Source of the DNA: Cytospora piceicola
Taxonomy: Eukaryota > Ascomycota > Sordariomycetes > Diaporthales > Cytosporaceae
Direction: 5' to 3'
NCBI GenBank assembly: GCA_023375675.1
Contig: JALQBC010000003.1
Location: forward strand, 372,001-436,000
Length of the DNA: 64,000 nucleotides
Shown piece by piece: positions 35,198 to 45,021 of the stretch (position 1 is its first letter; every line of letters begins with the position of its first letter). Position numbers and translations under genes: made by a program. The notes beneath the pieces were generated by a model, which saw only the letters and a program-made list of their open reading frames with translations, was not told where the DNA came from and searched no databases.

Positions 35198-37033
35198 ATG
35201 GCCGAAGCCCGGGGTTTGTTTGAAGAGTACGGCATTGACCGTCCTGCAGGCTAGCTGTCATCAGAAGACGGAATAGTCAGCCCCGTCCGTAAAAGCGAGG
35301 TCTTGTCCTCAACAGGAGCTCAGTCCAAAGTCCTTGCTGAGCTCGATGGAAATACCAGCATCGATGCGCAAAGCACGAGAATATGCCACGTGTGCCTGGC
35401 AACTATCCCGAACATACGCACGTACTGCACATCCTGCGGCCATCCACTCTGCAAGACGTGCACTTGTCCACTTCCCAAGGGAGCCGAGGAAGCTCACAGA
35501 GCTTTCGAGGCGTCGGGTGGCGTCCACCTCACCATTCGTGATGGCGACACTCTCACCAGCTACAACAGAAGCGTGCCCCCTTCACTTACCAAGGAGTCTG
35601 GGGATCCCATGGCAGTAGCCGGTGTGGGGACCGGCAAACAGCACACCACGAGACAGGCCTACGAACGTGCTGCAGGTACCAGATTACCAGCACTAGCGAC
35701 CACGTTCTTTGCCAAGCCTCGATCGCTTGAAAAGCCATGTGTGCGACAAAACCCCTTTATTGTAGCCGACCGGCTCACGAGGAGTGGACCGACCTCGCAC
35801 TCCAGCCAGACGGCCAGGAGAGGCGCGGCGCCCTCAGAATGCGTGTCTCATATATCTGACGATGAATTCCACGACGCGGTTTGCGACGTTGCAACCTGTC
35901 AGGCTACTCATCCGGAACGCCAGCCGTATTGTCCCAGCATCAGTGATGCGGGAAGTCATTCCTCGTTCAGTACCGCTGAGACTAGCACAGGGACTCACGA
36001 GCTAACAGACCACGGCTCTTCCTCTGGCCGCCCAGCAACAGTTGTTCACGAGCAGCACAGGACTGAAACGAATGAACAGGAACACAAGCAACCTCGCCAC
36101 CAATCGCCTGCACGAGTATCACAGCCTCAAGAGGCTCACAACCACCGCCGGGACAAGCCCCCAGATTGCCATTATTCTGCACCTCATGGCCATCACGTTG
36201 ATGACGAGTACGATGTACGGACGCAAGAGTCCCGTCCTCGCAAGCAACCATACTCCACCCCTGTACGGCTGCATGGCCAACAAGTCCAACCCAACAGCAC
36301 ATCCGACAGACTGCGCGGTATTCAGACCAAGAGCAGCCCTGCACTGGCCCAACTGTGGCTGTCGCCAGAGCCGGCCGAGGACTTCCGCTCGGTGAGGTCG
36401 AACCTGCGGCAAAGCGGTCCACCGTCCAAGCCAAAGCTTGAAAACAAAGAACAACTTGAGAAGGAACAGGGCGAGGCGCGGGTGAGACTCAGTCACTATA
36501 GCCCGCCCCCCAAGACTACGAGTGCCACAAAGGGACCCAGTGAGGCAGAGGAGAGACTGAGGAAGATCCGGTCGGAGGCGCAGATGACTTCAGCAAAGAC
36601 TACGGAGCGCGAGGAGAAATCCAAGAAGACAATAGAGAAGGACAAGGGAGGTGTTCCAGCAGACCTTCCTGCACCCAATTCCGTGACTTTCTTGGCCGAG
36701 GAGGCGCCAACGGAGAAACAGAGACGCTCAACCAGAGACAAGAGCAAGAGCAGAAAGAAGGGCAAGGAGGCTGTTCGTGAGTCTCGGCCTGAGCCGCAGC
36801 CTGCTGCTGTGCCGACCAAACTGCCTCAGACTATACTTCAACCCCCATCCGTTGAAGTCCAAGATCACCAGTATGACTGGAGGGACAAGTACAGCATATT
36901 GAGATCGGAGTACGAGGATGCCCAGCTCAAGTCGGACGATATCGGACTCGAAGGGCTCACCATCGTGTTGCACTTGAAGGGCAAGGACGACCTGGTCATC
37001 AATACGGATCTGAGCAACCTGGACGCGAAGTGA
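35198..37033 (+). CDS. Unrecognised zinc-binding coiled protein; in-frame TAG at 35252-35254
   Basis: From the ATG at 35198 the frame reads MAEARGLFEEYGIDRPAG and then meets TAG (35252-35254). The same frame continues open to the stop at 37033 (about 610 codons in all), and has no further ATG until about 35609, which is past the obvious N-terminal zinc motif. That motif is CHVC-x9-YCTSCGHPLCKTCTC, a Cys-rich knuckle that a functional protein would be expected to include. Two explanations fit. One is a nonsense change (TGG to TAG would give GWLSSED). The other is a 54-nt GT-AG intron at 35227-35280 (GTACGG donor, GTCAG acceptor) that removes the TAG and keeps phase. The rest is polar and low complexity, with Lys/Glu-rich coiled-coil-like segments near 36420-36780 and a compact C terminus (YDWRDKYSILRSEYEDAQ, then LVINTDLSNLDAK). 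No function can be assigned. Confidence 0.65.
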
Positions 37034-37488
37034 GTGAAGTGTGGAGTATCTTTCCCTAGTCACTCGGTATCTGTGCACGCCTAGGCGCTTACAGATGTTG
37101 AGGAGAGGATGAGGTTGAGAAGCTGTTGGTGCAGTTCCCTCTTCTGATAGCAGTTTACTTTATAGTCTTACTTCCTCCTAAGAGCAAACTTGATTTTTTC
37201 TAACCGATTCTGCGTCTGGCTCTGGTGAAGAGGGCTCGACAACTTGTGTCGAGTGAATAAACAAATAATCCGTACCTTACCTACATATAGGTAGAGGAAG
37301 CCAAGAGGACCGACCAATGGAGACCGGTGCCGTTTCGGCCACAGGCCTGTTGGTATCGATAAGCGCATATCGAGAACGTCACCTCGCCACCAGCATACAC
37401 ACTACCAACCTATGTGCGCCTCTCCCATTCTGCTTGTGCCGTATTTTGTTTACTTGAAGTGTTAGATTTGTTTTGAATAGTAGAAATC
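37034..37488. other. Spacer between two plus-strand genes
   Basis: About 450 bp. It contains a short palindromic CTACATATAGGTAG stretch near 37280-37293 and should hold the promoter of the zinc/LysM gene. No gene seen. Confidence 0.4.
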
Positions 37489-38464
37489 ATGAAGATTCCC
37501 CTTTCAGCGATCTTGCCCGGCCAGGCTTCAGAAGCTTGCTGCACCTGCGCATCCGTCCTTTCCGAGGTACCGAGCCATTCTCCTCAGACAGAGAAGCCAT
37601 ATCCGGCCGACAGGCAGGTGGAATGCTGCTCGAGGGTGATCTGTGGGCGATGTATTCATGTATATCATTTACATTCTGTCTTGTTTCTTTCTACGGTGTT
37701 TAGCTCTGAACGTACACAAGATACTAACAATGTAACCCTACTAGAACAACTCTCGATTCGCATCATATTGCCCCTACTGCCAGATCGCCAGCGAGCCTTC
37801 TACCAACCCCCTACCACAAGGCCTACGGGGACCGCCCTCCTACGACACAGCAACGAGCACGCCAAGCACCAAGCCACCATACACAGAGGCAGCGCCTCCC
37901 CCGTACTCCCCATCCTCCTCCGCCTCGCCCGACCTCCAGCCCCGGGACTTAAAGCCCACCAAGGGCGGAGGAGGAGCAGCGCCGCCGCCGCCGCCACCCC
38001 CCGACGACACCCTCCACTTCGTCCACCCGGCCGACGACACCATCCCGTCGCTGTCGATCCGCTACAACGTGCCGGCGGCCGTCCTCCGCCGGCACAACAA
38101 CCTGACGTCGGACCACCTCCTCTCGGCGCGGCGCACCGTGCTCATCCCGGGGTCGCACTACCCGTCGGGCGTGTCGCTGCGGCCGCGGCCGGCCGAGGGC
38201 GAGGAGGAGGAGGCGCGCAGGGCCAAGGTCCGCCGGTGGATGGTGCGGTGCAAGTGCGCCGACTACGACGTCGCCGAGATGTACCTCGCGCAGGGCGGGT
38301 ACGACCTGGACGCGGCGGTGGGGAGGCACCTGGACGATGAGAGGTGGGAGAGGGACCATCCGCTTGAGGCTGGGAAGGGCAAGGGCAAGGGGAAGGGGAA
38401 AGGGACAACGGGCGGGACATGGGCTGCCCGGGCTGCGTTTCTGAGGAGGCAAGGACCTTCTTGA
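37489..38464 (+). CDS. Intracellular zinc-finger / LysM / UBA-like protein with PPxY motifs
   Basis: Two exons, 37489-37659 and 37745-38464, give 296 residues. Residues 1-70 hold a Cys-rich RING/zinc-ribbon-like motif rebuilt across the intron: CCTC at 17-20, ECCSRVICGRC at about 45-55, and YCPYC at 65-69. A Pro-rich linker (70-140) contains PPSY (87-90) and PPPY (108-111), matching the PPxY motif bound by WW domains. A single LysM-like domain follows at about 146-192 (HFVHPADDTIPSLSIRYNVP...LLSARRTVLIPG). Residues 215-260 (RRWMVRCKCADYDVAEMYL...LDAAVGRHLDDERWERDHP) look UBA-like. The tail is a GKGK repeat. There is no signal peptide, so this is not a secreted chitin-binding LysM effector. 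Role in ubiquitin-linked membrane-protein sorting is inference from PPxY plus UBA-like parts. Confidence 0.82.
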
Positions 38465-38744
38465 TTGTTTGTTTTTGTGACTTATCCCAGCCTGTGTATT
38501 AATTGCACTACTGATCTCGTCACAACGAGAGATAAAACGTCTGTCTTGTTCCAGATGCGGCGCTTATATCAGCCGCGTGTGGTATAACACATATCAATGC
38601 CAACCACCTCCATCTCCCTTCACCAGACGCCAAGGCACTTTCCATCATCTCTGAATTATTTATACACGGAAGCACTCGTACCTGAAACCAACACATGCTC
38701 CCAGCCTGAATCCTCAACGCCTTCCCTTGAAATCCGCAGCAATT
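38465..38744. terminator. Convergent 3' region, LysM-protein gene / RSE1
   Basis: About 280 bp between the stop codons of two convergent genes. It must contain both polyadenylation regions, but no clear AATAAA-type signal stands out and fungal signals are loose. Confidence 0.35.
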
Positions 38745-41700
38745 TTAGAAAGCAGATCTCGTGCGGATGTCCTATGAAACGTTAGCATATTGCTTTGAAC
38801 TACAAGTGACCTTGACAGAGCAAACTTACCGAAAGTTTCCGCTCAACCTCCCGAACTGAGCGATCCAGTTCTCCGGCAATCATAGCCTTCTTATCGCTCG
38901 GGAGCAGCGAGTACCTTTCACAAAGGTCACCATCAATCACACCCTTGACAGGTGCGTAGTAGCCACGGTACATGAGGTGATCACGTCCCGCCAGCGGCGC
39001 GTCTTCAGATCGCATGTGTTGTTCCAGACTCTGGAAGAAGTCAACGTCTTCCCTACTCATGAACGGAATCAGAACACCGATAGTGCCCTGGATTCCGCCC
39101 CACAGGAGGACCTCTTGGCCACCAACCACAAGACTAGTCTTGCAGATACTCGTTGGCAGGTCTTGAGTGTAGAAGTGCGCCATGAGCTCAACTCGGTGCG
39201 GTGTGGCATGGAGGTATGGCCGTGCATGGGTGAGGTGAACCTCGGAACCCGGTTCGTCCGCCTCGAGACTGGCCTTCTCAGGACATCTGACAATCCAGAC
39301 GTTGCCAAATTTGTCGCTGCCAGCCACAGACTCGTAGTCAACCATGGTGGTTGACGTAACCCATCGAGAGATGGTGTCTGACACAAATGGAATTAACTTG
39401 TTGGTCTCAGGCTTGTAGACGACGTAAGTTATGCCCTGTTGCACGTCACCGACGACAATCCGGTTGTTCTGCGCCTCCAAGGAGACAATAAGCTGTGGTG
39501 AGACTTCTGCTTGTGACTTTCGCAGAAGTTGTCGCAGACCCAAGTCATAGATTCTCAGAGTCTTTCCGATGCCTGCCAATAACTTGCCCTGGAATGGCAA
39601 GAGAGACATCGGCGGCTCCTCGATCTTGGTCTTGTGGATGAACTCCAGTTCCCTTCCATCTTCCTGGAATCGATAGACGTGGATGTAGCCCTCGGTGAAC
39701 TGTCGTGGGTTCAGCACCATATCTTTGCCTGTTCCGACAATCAGGAAGCTTTCGCCATCCTGACTAGCAAAGGGCACAACAGCGGCGCTCACAGCAGCCT
39801 CGTTTCCATCGAGTTCTATTGTCGACAATACGCTAGGCTCTTCGGAAGCAGGGTCAACCACGTTGATGCAAGAAGACCATCGTCCCCTTCCCCGTGGGTA
39901 CCCAAAGTCTTCGGGCGGCAGAACTGTGGAGTCGCCATTAACAACTCCTGGGTCAGCCAGTAGTTGCTGCCTCAGCTCTGGAGGCAGGGTATTATTATCC
40001 GCCTCGATTGTGTAGAAGTAGGGCTGCTCGGGGTGCTTGACGAGCTTCTTGGGTGTGTAGGTAAGTGGTATCGATTTTTGGATCATGTTCTCACTGAGCT
40101 TGTCGATTGAGAAAATCCTAGAACACTGTCAGCATCAATTCGAAAGACTGAAAGGCAGGAAGAATAGAAAGTGGTGATGTCCATCAGAAGGAACAATTGA
40201 AATCGAGTATGATTACAATGCCTCATTGCCATAAATGGCTTCGGTATCCCTTTTATCATCATAAAGGACAGGGGGGTGGTTTGTTTGAGTATATGAGGAT
40301 GTGTACTGACCTGAGATAGTTTGCGTGGATTCCCACCACGCCCTCCACGCATTGCTCACTGTTGAAGTTCCATCCCCACTCCAACTCCGGGTAATCCAGC
40401 GGAGTCATCATGAAGCTCCGGGTGAGCGGATCGGCGTATCCCAACCACGGCCTGGAGCTCAAGGCAAGAACACAGACCGAGCCTTGACACGCCACCTGGA
40501 ACAACCTCACAGGTTTGATGCCCAGGAATTTCTGACGCGTATCGGTCAAGTCACCCGTGATCTCATCCAGGACGGTGCGCAGATACACACCTGAATGGAG
40601 ACCAATGTGTAGGTAGAGCGTTGATCCTCCTGTGGCAGAGTCTTCCATCGCCATGATTGACAAGGACGATGGAGCAGCTGACAATGCCTGGACGGACTTG
40701 CTCTCGAGGGTCGAGTCTGGGTCCAGACTCAGGACACGAACAGTGCGATCGTCACATCCAACAGCCAAGAAAGAACTCCTTTGGCGGCCTTCAGGAACCT
40801 CGCCGAGACTGAGACACGTCACGGTGCCGAACATCTCTTTCTTCTCGTCGTACTCGGCCAGGGACCCATCTTCGTCCATCTCGAAGTAGACAATCTCACC
40901 AGAGCTGAGAGCAATAGCAACCTGCCTTGAGTTTGTTGCAGCCGCCACAATTGATCTGTGCTGTGGTGCGCTCCACTCGTTCACGCGACCGTGACGAATG
41001 TGCCTTATACCCTTTGGATGAACTTGGATAAGACCGTCTTCTCCAAGCTGTTGGACTGCCAGAGTCGGTACTGAATCCAAAAACCCAGTATCGCTGACTT
41101 GTTCCACAGTCTCGCCAATGCTGAGGACCAAAGTGCTGTTCGTGAAGGACAGAACGATGTAGGCATCGAACTGATCATCGTTCTGAAGCTTGGTAGTCCA
41201 GACGGCTGATGGAGTTCCAGGTAGTTCTGAGGCAACGATTTCGTTCACCTCCAAGCCGTGCTTGAGCGTGCGGAAGGTGCTGCGAGCACCATTGCCACAA
41301 ATGGCGTAGATTTGTGGTGCGTCCTCGTCCGTGAGATTCGCCACCTGGCAATCCGTGAGAGGGTTCATCGAATCTATGCTCTCGACGAGAGCCAAGTTTT
41401 CATTTGGCCGCGGGTGGAAGTAGGCGGGCTCGTAGGCTGCCTGCGGGTCGGTAGGGAAGTTGTCGCTACTGAATTCCAGCTCATCGTCATCATCGCCGAG
41501 TTTCTCGAACTGATAGAAGCGATGGTTTCCAGACTCGCTCGCAACAAACAAAAATCCACTTTTCAGGATGCATAGACTAGATGCAACCGGAACAGTGTCA
41601 AAATATTTGATCTTCAGTCGCTCCACTTCACCAGTGGGGTTGCCTTCAGCGTCCTCGACCATGTCGATTGTCACCTTGAAAAGATCACCGTCCTCGGTCT

Positions 41701-42808
41701 GAAGCAGGAAGAAGAAAAGACCAGCACTGTTCTTGAGCTTGTGCATTACTCCCGCGACGATACAGCGCTTGCGCTGAGGGTCCTCCGTTGCACCTCTTCG
41801 TCGTGGGATGGGGACGCGGAAAGCTTCCTGGTTGGAGTGCCTGTACGTAACATTCTCCTCTCCACAGACGAGCACGCCTGAGGGGCCATCGTTGCCACCA
41901 GGGACCTGGAAGAGTAGGCTGGAGGTCGGATCGACCGGCTCTGACCACTTGCGTACCACATGGTTGAGACCCAGGTCGAGCTCGTAGTAGACCAGTTGTG
42001 TTTCCGCCTCCCGGGCGGCTTGTCCGGTATAGTCCTGGTCCGCTTCGGTATACTCAGTCTCTATGGCTGCGAAGACTGGGTTGGCGTAGCCGACATCAAG
42101 GGCCACAAGGGAGAATACGAGTACTCCAGGTTTGTGTGCCTCTAATGGGGACGATATCGTGAGCTCGGCTTGCGAGTTCCGGTTCAGGACGTAAACGAGC
42201 TTGTTCTTCTCCACCGACGCGATCAAACATGCTCTGCCTTTTGGGTCCGCAGCCAGAAACTGGCCAGGAATAACTCGGCGGATACCAGACTTCCCGAACG
42301 TCTCAAGGTGTATGCGCGAGAACCGGTTCTGCTGGGGAAGATACTCAATGATGGTTATCCTGCCAGAGTCCGTTGCCAAGATTACATAGTCTGCAAGGCC
42401 ATGGTTAGCTGGTGTTTTGCAACAGAAGCAGGGCTTTCCATACAAAGACGGGCGCAAGCCGATCATGTTGGCATCCTAGGAAGATCTGGCAGGCCGACTT
42501 TGAATCACTAAGAGCCCACACACAATAAAGAGGGATAAGGATGGTCTGGAGCGGGGGAGCTTACCTTTGTTGCTTCCTGCAAGACGGAAGGCAGAGATTG
42601 CTCGAATGATGCCAAAGACCTCATGAGAAAGCAGCGTAATGACCTTGCCTTGTGCAGGGTCCGGCCGCAAGAGGTTCAGACGCGAGCCTGAAGCTGCGAT
42701 GATCTGCTGCTCCTTAGTGCCAGAGAACTGGCCAAGGATGGCTTGGGTGACCGACGTGGGAGGTTGGATGGTCAGGGAGTAAAGGAACATGTTCGACGTG
42801 GTCGCCAT
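38745..42808 (-). CDS. RSE1: Pre-mRNA splicing factor Rse1 (SF3B3 / SAP130 homologue)
   Basis: Four exons, 42808-42565, 42390-40311, 40117-38830 and 38771-38745, give 1212 residues, normal for the family. The N terminus ([24 protein letters not shown]) and the junction [16 protein letters not shown] are typical. The protein consists of three beta-propellers of the MMS1-N/CPSF-A type, as in DDB1 and CPSF160. The C-terminal propeller contains [31 protein letters not shown] and [13 protein letters not shown]. The last exon is only 27 nt and encodes DIRTRSAF, the expected end; without it the reading frame runs into an intron and ends in an unrelated tail. Rse1 is a core subunit of the U2 snRNP SF3b complex that helps recognise the branch site. 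It is divergent from MSS51 with 315 bp between start codons. Confidence 0.95.
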
Positions 42809-43123
42809 GTTGATTTTGAGGGCGCAGGTGGCCTGCGTGGCGCCGTCATAAGTCTGTTGATGCTTGAGTCCACGGTTTGTCGCGTGGGCTGGAGCATTGT
42901 AAAGCTCAAAGCTGCAGGTTGTTTCTTCCAGGTTGAGCTGAATCTTGGAGCTCGGAAAAAATGGTTCGCACCGCCACAGATGGCCCGAGCTTCAGCCACA
43001 CCAAATCATGAGCTCACCTTACTTACTACTTCGTCCTTTAGCTTCGGAATCCTCGAAGCAGCTCTGGACGACTCTCTCAACCCATACCTGGACTTTTCTT
43101 CTGTCTGTCGAGGTTCTGCTCCA
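42809..43123. promoter_or_regulatory. Short bidirectional promoter RSE1/MSS51
   Basis: Only 315 bp separates the two divergent start codons, so core promoters and both leaders must be packed here. The MSS51 frame stays open upstream of its chosen ATG into this region, with earlier in-frame ATGs, so a longer N terminus cannot be excluded. No clear TATA box was seen. Confidence 0.55.
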
Positions 43124-44715
43124 ATGGCACCGTCAATTGATTCAGCAGCCCGCGCTGCGCTGAGTACCGTGTGCCGACAATGCGCTGGAACCATAGGGAG
43201 AAGACTGGCGCCGCGAATAGTATATCCGGTGACTGCGAGGACGGTGCACTCAGGGAAGCCTGCGAGGCCAGAACGAAGGAACTTGAGCATACCAAGGACA
43301 GCTGGAAACACTAGGGCGTCCTCAGGGCTCGCGCAAGCTGCCAAAGCCTTAATATCCGGGAACGAAGATGGCAAAGAGCCCTCCGAGGAGAAGCGGGTCC
43401 TCGCCGAAGATGATCTTTTCCACTCCTACAGCAACTCCCCCATCCCCGAGATTCGCCAACGCGCTGCCTTCATGCGACAACATGCCTACTGTCCCTGTCC
43501 AGAACACCGGCCGACCAGGCTCTCAGAAAGCGGAAACGCGCTGCGACAGTCACCTGAGACCGCGCAATTGCCCCCGGCGCACGTCGACTTTGAGTGCCCC
43601 GACTGCGGCGTACCCGTGTACTGCAGCAAGGAGCACTGGATGGCGGACTATGAGGCCCACTTGGAAGTTTGCGACACACTAAAACAGATCAACGAGGACG
43701 ACCATGACCTGCGGTCAGGGAGGTTCTTCCCTGAATTCGACTATGCGGGACCGCAGATGGAGGAGTCCATGGTGAACATGACGAACTGGGATACGTTCTT
43801 GTACACAAGGAATTACAAGGCCATCAACTCCGATCGAAGCATGAGGCAGGCAACGAGGCTGCTCACGTACCCGATAACGGTTGGCAGTATATTGCACGAG
43901 CTCAGCCCTTACAGCCTGCGGGAGGATGGCAAGTTGACGCCCGAGGGCTTGAAGAGCTTGAGTGCTTTGCGATACACCCTCCACCCACCTAAATCTGGCG
44001 GCGGTACTGAGATCAAGAACCTTCGCCTTGAGGCCCCTCCAGTCCGACTCTTCATCCTCGGAGCGCGCGCCGAGTCCTCCCTGCCCCGGGATGCCTGGGT
44101 CCAGCTCGCGCATCTCTTCCCCCTCTCTAGCTTCCACCTGATTTTCATCGGCCCCGAATCCATGGCCAACCGGGATGACGAGTTCCCCCTGCCCGAAAGG
44201 ACACCTAGCAACCCGTACGGCGCCGTTGTCGAGCGCCCCTGGCACAGCATGAAGATCAGCACGATCGTGGACTACTACCATACGATCCACAAGACCGGCT
44301 ACTTCCAACCTCACGACCCATACTTTGACTGCTTCGTCTTGTTCCACCCAGGCCTAGGTCACCCGGCCAGCTCCCACGAGTGGGCGGAGACGATTCCGTT
44401 GCTGCTGGAGACAAAGGCGCCCATTATCGTGACAGGCTACACGCAGTACGATATGGAGAGAGACATCGAGTGGGTGAACAAGACGGCGGCTGGCGAGTTT
44501 GATTTGTTGATGAAGCCTGGGGAGAACACCTTCAGGAGTCTCAGATGGGACATGAATGATATGGACCCTCAAGATGTTACGTGTGGTAACTGGGGCGTAT
44601 GGGCGTTCCGTGGAAAGAGGTAAGTTCCCCAACGTGATATCTGTATGACAGTATATACACAGTACTAATCGAGTTGAACAGGTACGAGACGACCAGGAAA
44701 GAGATAGAAGAGTAG
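43124..44715 (+). CDS. MSS51: Mss51-like mitochondrial protein with MYND-type zinc finger
   Basis: Two exons, 43124-44619 and 44682-44715, give 509 residues. The N terminus is rich in Arg, Ser and Ala with no acidic residue other than Asp6 in the first 40, consistent with a mitochondrial presequence. A MYND-type zinc finger follows: CPCPEH at 123-128, then ECPDCGVPVYCSKEHW (157-172) and HLEVC (179-183). The large C-terminal part has TNWDTFLYTRNYK, LTYPITVGSILHELSPYSL, FHLIFIGPES, FVLFHPGLGHP and WGVWAFRGKRYE across the intron, as in fungal Mss51. In yeast, Mss51 activates COX1 mRNA translation and interacts with nascent Cox1 in the inner membrane. Start chosen at the ATG giving a typical presequence; in-frame ATGs farther upstream overlap the promoter. 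Confidence 0.9.
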
Positions 44716-45021
44716 AATCGTCAAGGTGGAAAGCAGTGTACCGAGTATTATACAGCCATGTGTACAATCCTTGTACAACAGCCATTGTCGAATATATATC
44801 CTCCTCGCACCCCCGAAGCATGCAGCGTCTCTACGGTACAGCTTCATCTGGAATGTTGATATCCAGCTCTGAAGTTTAGCCCCTGATAAGCGCGCGTTAT
44901 GTTCCAACATGACGTGCATTTGTGGTATTGAGGTAGGTTTAAGGCTAGTCGCGTTTCGAAAATCAAAACCAAACCCTTGGTATTCTCGTTTTTGGAGGGG
45001 TACTCTTAGAGTGTGTATCGT
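44716..45021. terminator. Convergent 3' region, MSS51 / STAND-N-like gene
   Basis: About 305 bp between stop codons of convergent genes, expected to hold both 3' UTRs. No other feature was seen. Confidence 0.35.

Noticed and set aside
37489..38464. Secreted LysM effector
   Set aside because: There is no signal peptide and the protein carries zinc-binding and UBA-like regions, so an extracellular chitin-binding role is unlikely.
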